The position numbers and the translations under genes were made by a program. Positions 1 through 7,974 of a DNA stretch of 64,000 nt are shown piece after piece (the first letter of the stretch is position 1; each line of letters starts with the position of its first letter). The DNA comes from Paractinoplanes maris (GTDB lineage Bacteria; Actinomycetota; Actinomycetes; Mycobacteriales; Micromonosporaceae). The DNA is taken from assembly GCF_023544465.1 (NCBI RefSeq), contig NZ_JALPVL010000002.1, positions 372,001 to 436,000 on the forward strand, read 5' to 3'. Below the pieces are notes generated by a model that did not search any database, was not told the origin of the DNA, and saw only the letters and a program-made list of their open reading frames with translations.

Positions 1-1
1 C

Positions 2-163
2 GAGTTCGCCGGACAACACCACTGCACAGTCATCGCCGAAGGCATCGAAACCGCCGCCCAGCGCGACGCCCTGGTGGCCTGCGGCGTTCCGTTCGGCCAG
101 GGCTTCTATCTCGGCAAGCCGGTCCCGGTGGAGCGGGTCCTGGCCGGGGTCGGCGGCTGGTAG
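2..163 (+). CDS. EAL-domain protein, C-terminal fragment (cyclic-di-GMP phosphodiesterase family)
   Basis: Only the last 53 codons lie in the window. The open frame enters from the left edge and stops at TAG 161-163. It contains the signature end of an EAL domain: an AEGIET motif (the substrate/metal-loop Glu region), then a hydrophobic stretch, then GQGFYLGKP, which closes the TIM barrel in c-di-GMP phosphodiesterases. EAL enzymes linearise c-di-GMP to pGpG, often fused to GGDEF and PAS domains. Those parts would be left of the window, so catalytic competence cannot be judged. The family call is firm because AEGIET...GQGFYLGKP is diagnostic. Confidence 0.9.
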   Translation, partial: EFAGQHHCTVIAEGIETAAQRDALVACGVPFGQGFYLGKPVPVERVLAGVGGW

Positions 164-253
164 TCGTGCCGGGTCGTGACATATGTCGTGCCCGTCCCCC
201 GGCGAACCGGGTCACCCGACAGGGGCCACGGATGCGACTGTAAAGGCGTGACT

Positions 254-754
254 ATGACGGCGGATACGGCGCGACTACGACCACCGGCGCATCGGGTCAG
301 TCCTCGCGCTTTGTGGTACTGGACGGTCAAGGCCGCGGTGCTGTGGATCGTGCTGCTCGTCCCGCAAGTGATCTGGTGGTTCGCCGACAGCGACGGCGCG
401 AGTCTGCCGCACGTGATCGTCGGTGTGGTGTGGTTGCTGCTGGCTGCCGTGCACATGGTGGTGATGCCGCAATGGCGTTACCGGGTGCACCGCTGGGAGG
501 CCACCGACACCGCGGTCTACACCCAGACGGGCTGGCTCAACCAGGAACGGCGAATCGCGCCGATCTCCCGGGTGCAGACCGTGGACAGCGAGCGGGGACC
601 GATCGAGCAGTTGTTCAAACTGGCCAACGTGACCGTCACGACCGCCTCGGCGGCCGGCCCCCTCAAGATCGACGGATTGGCCGCGGCGGATGCCGACCAA
701 CTGGTCACCGACCTGACCACCCGGGTCGGCCGGACCACCGGGGACGCGACATGA
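254..754 (+). CDS. PH-domain membrane protein (YdbS-like, bPH2)
   Basis: Protein of about 166 aa. A short cytoplasmic N-terminus is followed by two hydrophobic segments near residues 25-45 and 55-75 and a C-terminal bacterial pleckstrin-homology (bPH2/DUF304) domain containing the typical W-R-V-H-R-W-E, Q-T-G-W-L-x-Q-E-R-R-I and P-I-S-R-V-Q-T-V segments. I chose ATG 254; GTG 248, two codons upstream, is an equally legal start. The stop overlaps the next gene's ATG (ATGA at 751-754), so the two are translationally coupled. Such YdbS/YdbT pairs are membrane proteins of unknown exact role. Membrane location follows from the helices; function is not known. Confidence 0.85.
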   Translation: MTADTARLRPPAHRVSPRALWYWTVKAAVLWIVLLVPQVIWWFADSDGASLPHVIVGVVWLLLAAVHMVVMPQWRYRVHRWEATDTAVYTQTGWLNQERRIAPISRVQTVDSERGPIEQLFKLANVTVTTASAAGPLKIDGLAAADADQLVTDLTTRVGRTTGDAT

Positions 755-2259
755 CCACCACGGTCGACGTGGAGGAGGAAGCGCCGGTCGACACCGGCGC
801 CGACTGGCGCCGGCTGAGCCCCCGGATGCTGGCCGTGCACCCGGTGATGGAGCTGCGGCGGCTCATCTTCCCGCTCATCGCGGTGCTGATCGGGGTGCAG
901 AGCGGCGACGGTGACGCCGGCTGGTGGGCGCTGGGCATCGGCGGCATCGGCATCGCGCTCGGTTTCCTCCGCTACTTCACCACCTCCTACCGGATCACCC
1001 CGATCCACGTCCAGCTGCGCCGGGGCCTGTTCCGCCGCCGGACGCTGACCGTGCCGCGCGACCGGATCCGCACGGTGGACGTCACGTCGAACGTGCTGCA
1101 CCGGGTCTTCGGCCTGGCCCGGGTCACCGTCGGCACCGGACAGACCGACAAGAAGAACCACGGCGTGAAGCTGGACGGGCTGGCCGCCGGCGCCGCCGAG
1201 AACCTGCACCGCGAGCTGTTGCATCGCTCACCGGCGGCCGAGGAGGACGTCCAGCCCGAGACCGTCCTGGCGGCGCTGCGCCCGGCCTGGATCCGGTACG
1301 GGCCGTTCACGTTGTCCGGCCTGGTGGCGATCGGTGTGCTGTTCGGCCTCGGCTCCCGGCTGGTCAACGAGAGCCACGTCGACCTGACCGAGATCGGCCC
1401 GGTCCACGACTCGATGGACTACCTGGCCGACCGGCCGCTGCCGGTGGCGATCCTGCTGGTGGCCGCCGCGGTGATCGTGTTCACGGCGGTCGCGTCGACC
1501 GGCGGGTACATCCTGTCGTTCTGGAACTTCCGGCTGAGCAGGCATGAGAGTGGCACCCTGCACGTGCGGCGCGGGCTGCTCACGACCCGCAGCACCACGA
1601 TCGAGGAGCGCCGGCTGCGCGGGGTGGAGCTGAGCGAACCGCTGCTGCTGCGAGCAGTGCGGGGGGCCCGGGTCATCGCCATCGCCACCGGCCTGCGGGT
1701 CGGCCGGGGCGCCGAACGCGGCGGTTCGATCCTGCTGCCGCCCGCACCCCGCGCGGTGGCAGTGGACGTGGCGGCCACCGTGATCGGCGAGGCCGAGCCG
1801 CTGACCATGGCGTTGACCACGCACGGTCCTCGGGCAAGCCTGCGCCGGCTCACCCGGGCGGTCACGGTCAGCACCGTCCTGGTCCTGGTGGTGCTGGCGT
1901 TCGTGCTGCTGGCCAGTGCTCCGTGGTGGGCGTTCTGGACGGCGCTGGTGATGCTTCCGCTCAGTATGCTGCTGGCCCGGGACAGGTCGGCGGCGCTGGG
2001 GCACGCCCTGGCCGAAGACTGGCTGGTCAGCCGGCACGGCAGCCTGGTGCGCCGCCGCTACGTGCTGCGCACCGACGCGGTGATCGGCTGGAACCTGACG
2101 ACCTCGGTGTTCCAGCGGCGGGTGGGGCTGACCACGCTGGTCGCCACCACGGCGGGCGGCCGGCAGAGCTACGCCATTCCCGACGTGGACGACGCCGAGG
2201 CACTGCGGGTGGCCCGCGCCGCCGTTCCCGGCCTGCTGCACCAGTTCCTGGTCGACTGA
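751..2259 (+). CDS. PH-domain membrane protein (YdbT-like, multiple bPH2 repeats)
   Basis: Protein of 502 aa overlapping the previous gene by ATGA. It contains three bPH2 units. Each shows the pattern Y-R-I-T/L-x-R-x-G-L-F/L-x-R followed by R-I-R/L-R-x-V-x-x, separated by paired hydrophobic helices (about residues 35-75, 190-265 and 370-410). This is the YdbT/YdbS architecture, in which the small and large partners form a membrane complex. The open frame runs much further upstream in the same phase, but that part is the shadow of the preceding gene. The start at 751 is set by the overlap and by the alignment of the first helix. Function is unknown; proposed roles in the family are speculative. 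Confidence 0.88.
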   Translation: MTTTVDVEEEAPVDTGADWRRLSPRMLAVHPVMELRRLIFPLIAVLIGVQSGDGDAGWWALGIGGIGIALGFLRYFTTSYRITPIHVQLRRGLFRRRTLTVPRDRIRTVDVTSNVLHRVFGLARVTVGTGQTDKKNHGVKLDGLAAGAAENLHRELLHRSPAAEEDVQPETVLAALRPAWIRYGPFTLSGLVAIGVLFGLGSRLVNESHVDLTEIGPVHDSMDYLADRPLPVAILLVAAAVIVFTAVASTGGYILSFWNFRLSRHESGTLHVRRGLLTTRSTTIEERRLRGVELSEPLLLRAVRGARVIAIATGLRVGRGAERGGSILLPPAPRAVAVDVAATVIGEAEPLTMALTTHGPRASLRRLTRAVTVSTVLVLVVLAFVLLASAPWWAFWTALVMLPLSMLLARDRSAALGHALAEDWLVSRHGSLVRRRYVLRTDAVIGWNLTTSVFQRRVGLTTLVATTAGGRQSYAIPDVDDAEALRVARAAVPGLLHQFLVD

Positions 2260-2284
2260 GCTTTCGCTGCGCGGGCGGCTTCCG

Positions 2285-2887
2285 CTATGTGGCGAGTGCG
2301 GCGATGAGGCGATCGATCACGGCTCCGACCTCGCGGCGAGCTTGCGCCGGGTTGTCGGAGCGCGCGACATAGAGCGACGCCTCATCCAGCGCTCCAATCA
2401 GGACGTACGAAAGAGGTTGTGAAGGTTGGGCCGGCAGGTGCCCGGTCGCGATGGCGTGCTCGACCAGGCTGTGAACCAGGCCCATGCCGTACCGGAAGCT
2501 GATCTCTCGCCAGCGCTCCCAGCCCAGCACCGACGGCGCCTCGATCAGGACGATGCGCTGGATCTCCGGTTCGGCGCCGGCGTCGAGCCAGGTGGCCGCG
2601 CCAAGTTTCATCAGCGCGATCGGGCTGCTCTCGCCGCTCCCGGCGACCGCGGCGTCGATGCGCTGGGTGAGCTCGGCCTCGACCGTTTCGAAGACGGCGG
2701 CGAACAACTCGGTCTTGTCGGCGAACTGGTGGTACATCGCCCCGCGCGTCACGCCGGCGGCCCGGACGATCGCCTCGGTGCTGACCCCGGCGAAGCCCGC
2801 AGCCGCGAACAGGGGCCGAGCCGCGGTGATCAGGGCAGCCCGGGTCGACGCCGATCGCTGCTCCTGAGTACGGCGCTCGCTTTTCAT
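2285..2887 (-). CDS. TetR-family transcriptional regulator
   Basis: Protein of 200 aa, the usual TetR length. The N-terminal helix-turn-helix is clear at residues about 14-60: R-A-A-L-I-T-A-A-R-P-L-F, then G-F-A-G-V-S-T-E-A-I-V-R-A-A-G-V-T-R-G-A-M-Y-H-Q-F. The ligand-binding C-terminal half is not assignable to a substrate. The gene is divergent from the alpha/beta hydrolase at 2944, with 56 bp between starts. The simplest inference is that it represses itself and the hydrolase through a site in that gap. The ATG at 2887 fits the HTH start position. Confidence 0.92.
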   Translation of the reverse strand: MKSERRTQEQRSASTRAALITAARPLFAAAGFAGVSTEAIVRAAGVTRGAMYHQFADKTELFAAVFETVEAELTQRIDAAVAGSGESSPIALMKLGAATWLDAGAEPEIQRIVLIEAPSVLGWERWREISFRYGMGLVHSLVEHAIATGHLPAQPSQPLSYVLIGALDEASLYVARSDNPAQARREVGAVIDRLIAALAT

Positions 2888-2903
2888 ACAGACAGTACGT
2901 ATG
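2886..2903. promoter_or_regulatory. Candidate TetR operator in the divergent intergenic gap
   Basis: CATAC at 2886-2890 and GTATG at 2899-2903 form an inverted repeat of about 18 bp overall. It overlaps the regulator's start codon and lies about 40 bp before the hydrolase ATG. A related GTACCGACGGTA element follows at about 2917-2928. TetR autoregulatory operators normally sit in exactly such gaps. Seen: the symmetry. Inferred: the binding. Confidence 0.4.
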
Positions 2904-2943
2904 TTAGAGGTGTCACGTACCGACGGTATCGCGAGGAGCCGGC

Positions 2944-3780
2944 ATGGCTGTCATCGACATTCCGCAGGGTCGTATCGAGTACCGAGCCGCCGGACCGCAG
3001 GTCAGCACGGCACCCCCGGTCGTTTTCCTGCACGGGTTGCTGGTCAACGCCGAGCTCTGGACAAAGGTGGCCGACGCGCTCGCCACCCGTGGCATCCGCA
3101 GCTTCGCGCCCGACCTGCCCCTCGGCTCCCACCGCATCCCCTGGCCCACCGGCACCGACCTGAGCCCCCGCGGCGTCGCCCGGCTGGCCACCGAATTTCT
3201 GGCCGCGCTCGACCTCAAAGACGTCACCCTGGTCGGCAACGACACCGGCGGCGCGCTGTGCCAGTTCCTGATCGACGCCGACGACAGCCGGATCGGCCGC
3301 CTGGTCCTCACCAACTGCGACGCCTTCGACCAGTTCCCGCCCGCGCCGTTCGGCCTCCTGGTCGCCGCCGGACGCCGACCCGCCCGCCTGCGCGCCGTGA
3401 TGACCGCCGTACGCCCGAAGGCCTTGCGGCATTCCGTGATCGGCTTCGGCGGCCTGGTCCGCGACCCGCTCGACCCCGCCCTCACCCGACGCTGGATCAC
3501 CCCGCTGCTCACCGACCCGGCAATCCGCCGCGACACCGCCGCGCTGCTGCGCCAGATCGACCCGAAGGACCTGCTCGACGTCTCCACCCGACTGCACAAC
3601 TTCACGAAGCCGGTCCGCCTGCTGTGGGGCACCGCCGACCCATTCTTCACAATCACGCTGGCCCGCCGCCTTCACGACGCCTTCCCTCAAGCGACACTGA
3701 CCGAAATTCCCACCGGCCGTACGTTTCTGCCCCTCGACGAACCGCAGTTGGTGGCCGACGAGATCGCTAGGCTGAGCTGA
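2944..3780 (+). CDS. Alpha/beta-fold hydrolase (haloalkane-dehalogenase-like, Asp nucleophile)
   Basis: Protein of 278 aa with the canonical fold order: strand and oxyanion loop V-V-F-L-H-G (H30-G31), then a nucleophile elbow V-G-N-D-T-G-G with Asp about 100 as the nucleophile, as in dehalogenases and epoxide hydrolases rather than Ser esterases. A cap follows, then the late acid strand L-L-W-G-T-A-D. Where the catalytic His is expected (usually a G-H-x-x-x-x-D-x-P motif) the sequence reads T-G-R-T-F-L-P-L-D-E-P, with Arg about 259 from codon CGT. This may be a subfamily trait or loss of the base. The gene is probably controlled by the divergent TetR gene. The substrate is unknown. Confidence 0.85.
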   Translation: MAVIDIPQGRIEYRAAGPQVSTAPPVVFLHGLLVNAELWTKVADALATRGIRSFAPDLPLGSHRIPWPTGTDLSPRGVARLATEFLAALDLKDVTLVGNDTGGALCQFLIDADDSRIGRLVLTNCDAFDQFPPAPFGLLVAAGRRPARLRAVMTAVRPKALRHSVIGFGGLVRDPLDPALTRRWITPLLTDPAIRRDTAALLRQIDPKDLLDVSTRLHNFTKPVRLLWGTADPFFTITLARRLHDAFPQATLTEIPTGRTFLPLDEPQLVADEIARLS

Positions 3781-3798
3781 GCTAAAGGAGGAACTGAC

Positions 3799-4260
3799 AT
3801 GGCTCACGCAGTGGACTTCAGCACCGTCTCGACCACCGGCCTGGAATCGTCCCCGGTCGTGGACGCCCTGGCCGGCCTGCGGGCAAATGAGGCCCGATAC
3901 TTCAAGAACAAGTACGACCACACGTTCGAGACTTCACCGGCCGCCGAGGCCGAGTCGACCATCGCCTGGGTGAGCAACATCCTGGAGAAGGAACGCGGCT
4001 TGGTGATCACGTCCCGCCCGCTGGAGGCCACCGAGTTCCAGGTGGAAAACATCAAAATGGCGTACGTCTTCTACGAGAGCGGCCTGTCCATCAACGTGCT
4101 GTACACCCTCGACGACGGCGGCAAGCGCGCGGTCGGCTTCAAGCTTTCCGACGGCATGGAGGTGCCGGACGAGCTGAGTTCCTTCAAGTTCGCCCGCCAG
4201 AAGTCCAAACTGGCCGGCACCATCCGAGGCTCCTACTTCGTCATCAAGAACGAGTACTGA
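3799..4260 (+). CDS. Hypothetical protein, 153 aa, strong RBS
   Basis: An AAAGGAGG ribosome-binding site at about 3784-3791 is well placed before the ATG at 3799, so this is very likely a translated gene. The protein is soluble-looking, with no signal peptide or membrane helix. A short disordered N-terminus is followed by an alpha region (ANEARYFKNKYDHTFE) and a beta-rich C-terminal half (Y-V-F-Y-E-S-G-L-S-I-N-V-L-Y-T-L-D-D-G-G). It contains no Cys and no recognisable catalytic motif. I do not recognise the family. It sits 18 bp after the hydrolase stop and may be co-transcribed with it. Confidence 0.75.
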   Translation: MAHAVDFSTVSTTGLESSPVVDALAGLRANEARYFKNKYDHTFETSPAAEAESTIAWVSNILEKERGLVITSRPLEATEFQVENIKMAYVFYESGLSINVLYTLDDGGKRAVGFKLSDGMEVPDELSSFKFARQKSKLAGTIRGSYFVIKNEY

Positions 4261-4270
4261 CCCCCGCGCG

Positions 4271-5089
4271 GTGCCTCGCTGTCCATGGCACGAACTGCCG
4301 CCCGGTGTCAGAGCTGAGGCCGAGGACCGCACCGGCCCGATCGTCCAGGTGACACTGGTCGAGACAGGCGTGGTCTCCGACGTTGCGGTCATTCTGGAAA
4401 CCGACACGAGCCGCGTGTTCTGCAAAGGCGTCGCTTCCGACAATCCCCTGGGCTGGATGCATCGCAACGAGGCTCGGATAAATGCCAGTCTCCCGCCGCC
4501 GATGCCCAGGTTGCTCTGGCAGGTCGACCGCGACGGCTGGCTACTGCTCGGATTCGAGTACGTCGCCGGTCGGCATCCCGATTTGAACCCAGGCTCGTCT
4601 GATCTGCCCGCGGTGGCCGCTGCTTTGAGCGCGATGGCAACCATGCTCACGCCGTGCCCCGCCGCCAAAGTGCAGCCGGCCACCACCCGATGGGCCGATC
4701 ACATTCCCGCCGAGATGGTCGAAGGCAATACGCTGATCCACACGGACGTCACTCCGTACAACTTCCTCCTCCATGACGGTGGCGTGACCCTCGTGGACTG
4801 GTCGATGCCATGCCGAGGAGCCGCCTGGATCGACACCGCCCTCATGGCCATCCGACTGATTCGCGCCGGCCACAGCCCCGAGCAGGCCGAGGCTTGGGCC
4901 AGAGGAATCCCCGTGTGGTCGACCGGTCGTCACGAGGCCATCGACGCTTTCGCCGCCGGCATTGCCAGCCTGAGCCGCGAACGCGAACAGCAACGACCGT
5001 CCGAAAGTCACCTCGGCCCACTCGCTGACGCCGCAGCCCATTGGAGCCATCACCGGTCGAAGCCACGCGCCGGTACATCTCGCGTGTGA
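4271..5089 (+). CDS. Aminoglycoside phosphotransferase-like small-molecule kinase
   Basis: Protein of 272 aa starting at GTG 4271, 10 bp after the previous stop. The APH/choline-kinase catalytic core is recognisable: L-I-H-T-D-V-T-P-Y-N-F-L (Brenner motif HxDxxxxN, with Asp in the catalytic position and Asn) and T-L-V-D-W-S (the metal-binding DxD/DW segment). The N-lobe carries the expected F-x-K-G-V and E-A-R lysine/glutamate region (about residues 50-70), so it may be an active kinase. The substrate cannot be inferred and antibiotic resistance should not be assumed. The last ~10 codons run into a dispersed repeat (see 5060-5142), so the native C-terminus may have been replaced. Confidence 0.78.
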   Translation: MPRCPWHELPPGVRAEAEDRTGPIVQVTLVETGVVSDVAVILETDTSRVFCKGVASDNPLGWMHRNEARINASLPPPMPRLLWQVDRDGWLLLGFEYVAGRHPDLNPGSSDLPAVAAALSAMATMLTPCPAAKVQPATTRWADHIPAEMVEGNTLIHTDVTPYNFLLHDGGVTLVDWSMPCRGAAWIDTALMAIRLIRAGHSPEQAEAWARGIPVWSTGRHEAIDAFAAGIASLSREREQQRPSESHLGPLADAAAHWSHHRSKPRAGTSRV

Positions 5090-5142
5090 AGCACTCCGGC
5101 GCCGCTGCCGCAGAAACGCACCCCGCAATACCAGTCCCTTCG
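5060..5142. repeat. Dispersed repeat, copy A (diverged)
   Basis: The plus strand here matches segments at about 43239-43312 and 47677-47752: an AGCCACGCGCCGG core, a short variable part, then a CGCTGCCGCAG...GCGCACCCCGC segment. Copy A is the most diverged of the three and lacks the GTGCGACGAACGCTCC left end seen in copies B and C. It overlaps the final codons of the kinase gene and supplies its TGA. Confidence 0.6.
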
Positions 5143-5311
5143 CCGTTCCTGAAGGTCGACGGGCGTCTGCCCGTCCTGCCGATTCTTTGACTTCTGTCGA
5201 TACGATCGCCTCTCCCAGGCAGCTGACGGGTGGGAGGCATGGCCAGGTCGCACACCCCGCACCCCAAAGGCTCCTCAGCAGAGCCGGAACCCACAGCGGG
5301 AAGCGGGGGCG

Positions 5312-5887
5312 GTGGAGGCGGGCCTCCCCCGACGCCCGCCATCCACCGGAAGCCCCGGCGGCGATGACAGCGTCGGCGGGGCCCAACGCCGGATCGCCGA
5401 AGTCCTCAGACTGGGTCGGCCAGGCAGTTCGGGCGCCTCAGCAGCCGGGGACGCGGAGCCTGTCCGGGGGCCGGCAGCGAAGATCCCGCTGAAGCCGCCC
5501 AACAACCGGCACAATCTCAACAACATTCGACCGAAGAGCCCGGCCAAGGACAAGAACACCGTCGTACTCCCCGGCACGGACGTGGCGGGCGACCTGGAGG
5601 GCATCACCGCAGGCCGCGGACGGTGGATCGAGGAGATCAGCCGCTATGAGATCAACGGCCGGACGTACGCTGTGGAATCAACCGGAACGGTCTTCCCGGA
5701 CTCAGGACCCGGCCTCGTGAATCTGTCGCGATCCGAATACAAGGTCCTCAAGCAGTTGATCGGCACCGACGGCGACATCGGCGCGGCCCGAGATGCGTTA
5801 CGCCGGGACCCGAGCATCAGCGACGCCGACTGGCCGACAGCACTCGAGGTCTTCAAGCACCACAAGAGCTACAAAGGTGAGGCATGA
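5312..5887 (+). CDS. Putative polymorphic-toxin C-terminal module (orphan)
   Basis: Frame of 191 aa from GTG 5312 to TGA 5885-5887. The first ~65 residues are low-complexity Gly/Pro/Arg/Ala linker. A compact domain follows from about residue 70 to 190, starting K-S-P-A-K-D-K-N-T-V-V-L-P-G-T-D-V and containing I-N-G-R-T-Y-A-V-E-S-T-G-T-V-F-P. Linker plus a small C-terminal domain, directly overlapped by a small acidic protein (ATGA), is the layout of a displaced polymorphic toxin tip with its immunity gene. No delivery domain is attached, and upstream linker-like sequence from 5239 is in another frame, so this may be a truncated cassette. The toxin family is not recognised. Confidence 0.45.
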   Translation: MEAGLPRRPPSTGSPGGDDSVGGAQRRIAEVLRLGRPGSSGASAAGDAEPVRGPAAKIPLKPPNNRHNLNNIRPKSPAKDKNTVVLPGTDVAGDLEGITAGRGRWIEEISRYEINGRTYAVESTGTVFPDSGPGLVNLSRSEYKVLKQLIGTDGDIGAARDALRRDPSISDADWPTALEVFKHHKSYKGEA

Positions 5888-6339
5888 CCTACGGAATCTA
5901 CTTCGACCGGGAAGCGCCCGTGGAAGCGCTGCGGCAGGCGCTGCACGCCATTTACACCGTGCCGTTGGAGTTGGTATACGTCGGACCGTACGAGGAACTC
6001 AACGACCACCCCGGCCCCGACCCAGTAGCCCTGATCACCCCGGCGGACGGACAGTTCGGGCATGAATTCAGCGCCGGCGAGAAGCTTCACAAACTGACCA
6101 ACGCAAGCGAACTCGAACTCGCCCAGGCCATCTGCCGGGTCGTTGGCACCCGGGCACTGCTGGATGACGGCAGCCCAGCCCCGGACTACTGGTTCCTCGT
6201 AGCCGCAGACGGCAGCTACGGACGTGTGCAAACCGACCCCGACAGCGACGAGCTAGCCGTCCTGTACGCCCTCGAACCAATAACCGGCGAGCCGGATCTA
6301 CCGGTCATGCCGCCGCCGGACTGGTCTCGAACCTGGTAA
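5884..6339 (+). CDS. Putative immunity protein (hypothetical, 151 aa)
   Basis: ATG 5884 overlaps the TGA of the preceding toxin-like gene, with a GGTGAGG ribosome-binding sequence just before it. The protein is acidic and soluble, with no signal peptide or membrane helix and alternating alpha/beta character (M-T-Y-G-I-Y-F-D-R-E-A at the start, W-F-L-V-A-A-D-G-S-Y-G-R-V in the middle). No catalytic motif is visible. Immunity proteins are typically small, acidic, fast-evolving and encoded immediately after their toxin. The assignment rests on that context rather than on homology I can name. Confidence 0.55.
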   Translation: MTYGIYFDREAPVEALRQALHAIYTVPLELVYVGPYEELNDHPGPDPVALITPADGQFGHEFSAGEKLHKLTNASELELAQAICRVVGTRALLDDGSPAPDYWFLVAADGSYGRVQTDPDSDELAVLYALEPITGEPDLPVMPPPDWSRTW

Positions 6340-6446
6340 TACCAGGCGCTCCCCGCGATGCATGTGCGGACAACGTCGACCTCGCACGCCTGCCCAACCC
6401 TGGAACGGCAAGGAGGCCGAAAGTTCGCTGGCCCATGCGCCGGTTG

Positions 6447-7535
6447 TCAGGGTTGGAGCAGGCAGAGCGGAATGACCGCGATTCCGTCAGCGCGGCGGTA
6501 CGCCTCAGACCCGGTGGTGATGACCGCCGCATCGAGTAGGTCGTCGCCGAGGTGTCCGCGCAGCCAGGTGAGGTGACGGACATCGTCATCGCTCACCGAC
6601 GGAGACAGCTTGACTCGAGCGCCACGATTCGTTGATCGGCGCGCTGGATGATGAGGTCCACCTCGTGCCGGCTGTCCCAGGTGCGTAGGTGATGAACCGT
6701 GGCTTCAGCTGCCTGCGCGTAAACCCGCACGCTGAGCGTCACCAGCGACTCGAACAAGGCGCCCAGCAGCGGACCGGGCCGGCGTACGGCCGTCGCCGGT
6801 GCTGAATCGTCGAGCAGGGCGGGTACGTCTACACCGAGGAGTCGGGCGGCCACTGCCGGGTCGGCGAGATGGTGTTTCGGTGCGGCGCCGAGTCTGCTGA
6901 AGGCGCTCCGGCTGGGCAGCCAGCCGGGCACCGGATCGAGCAGCCACAGTTGCGACAGCACGTCGCGGTACACGGTCGTGGTCGTCTTGGCCGGCTTGTT
7001 GGTCTCGCCGGGTGTGGCCGCGTCCAGGATGGCGTTGTAGGAACTGGTGGTTGCCGTCGCAGCGGCGTACGCGGCCAGCCAGCCGCGCAGGGTGTCGGGG
7101 CGGCGTACCAAGTGGCCTTGCTCGGGGAAGTCTCGTTCGACGATACGGTTCAGGTAGCCGTCGAGCTGTGCCCTGCGAGCGCGCGGCGGCAGTTGCCGGA
7201 TGGCGGGGAATCCGGAGCGCACGATCTCCTCGGCGTAGTCGACGAGGCTCAGCGAAGTGCCTCCGCCCACGGCCGGCCGCCGTCCGGTGAGCAACTCCCC
7301 CCAGGCTGACCGTCGGCTCCGCCAACGCCCGCTCGGCAAGGCTCATCGGTCGCATCCGGAGCTGGACGATGCGCCCCGCTCCGGAATGTGTCGGCGCAGA
7401 CGTAGGGCTAGCGCTGCCGGTCAACAGGAACCGGGCCGGTGCGGGATCACGGTCGACGCTGCGCCGCACAAAATCCCAGGCTGCCGGTTCGCGCTGCCAC
7501 TCGTCGATGAGGACCGGCGTCGGTGCGCACCTTAA
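6447..7535 (-). pseudogene. Broken DUF4143-type AAA ATPase
   Basis: Reading right to left, frames carry P-V-L-I-D-E-W-Q (Walker B), R-F-L-L-T-G-S-A-S (sensor-1), M-S-L-A-E-R (the conserved P-M-S-L-x-E), then a DUF4143 region with R-S-G-F-P-A, R-R-x-Q-L-D-G-Y-L, D-P-V-P-G-W and H-L-A-D-P-A-V-A-A-R-L-L-G, and a nuclease-like end H-E-V-D-L-I-I. One frameshift lies at a C run near 7297-7303 and a second near 6610, where the V-A-L-E frame passes to K-L-S-P-S-V-S-D-D-D-V-R-H-L. The Walker A third is missing beyond about 7535. The family is normally a single protein of about 400 aa. This copy is dead unless the shifts are sequencing errors. Confidence 0.85.
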
Positions 7536-7751
7536 AGGCTACCGTTCACACATCCTTCATGCTCCCGGAGACACAGACCTCGGACTCCTAACCGTGGGTG
7601 ACTCAGCGGCACAGGAGGGTGTCCGACGTCGATGTCATCCTGGTACTGAAACAGAATCGAATGCTGCCGCTCGGCTTGACTGTGTTGTGGAAACACCGTT
7701 TCTAATGCCGGAAGAATTCACAGTATTGAATCCTTCCGACAGGAGATCCCG

Positions 7752-7946
7752 ATGTCCCGTGTTCCTCCCCGCTTCCGGGCGGCCCTGGTGACCGTCGGCG
7801 CCGGCCTCGTCGCCGCGCCCGCGGCCCACGCCGACACCTCCCTGGTCCAGCGCAGTCTGAACGCGCTGGTCGGCGAGGACAAGGTCGGTCTGGACACACC
7901 GGTCGAGACGTACCTCCCGATCGGCCCGCCGGCCGTCGCCCGCTGA
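7752..7946 (+). pseudogene. Collapsed serine-hydrolase (beta-lactamase family) remnant with signal peptide
   Basis: Frame of 64 aa with AGGAG at 7741-7745. It starts with a good Sec signal peptide (R-A-A-L-V-T-V-G-A-G-L-V-A-A-P-A-A-H-A) and D-T-S-L-V-Q-R-S-L-N-A-L-V, which resembles the mature start of secreted D-Ala-D-Ala-carboxypeptidase/beta-lactamase-fold hydrolases. It then jumps directly to G-x-x-K-V-G-L-D-x-P-V-E-T-Y-L-P, a motif normally about 80 residues further on, after the catalytic SxxK. The SxxK region is therefore deleted and the rest of the enzyme is absent. It may still be translated as a small secreted peptide. Confidence 0.6.
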
Positions 7947-7974
7947 GCGCCTCGTGGACACGGAAAGAACCGCC

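Noticed and set aside
313..750. Upstream extension of the second PH-domain gene
   Set aside because: It is the shadow of the first PH-domain gene. The ATGA overlap at 751 defines the start.
4271..5089. Antibiotic-resistance gene (aminoglycoside kinase)
   Set aside because: Only the general kinase motifs are seen. The family is broad and nothing in the context points to antibiotic resistance.
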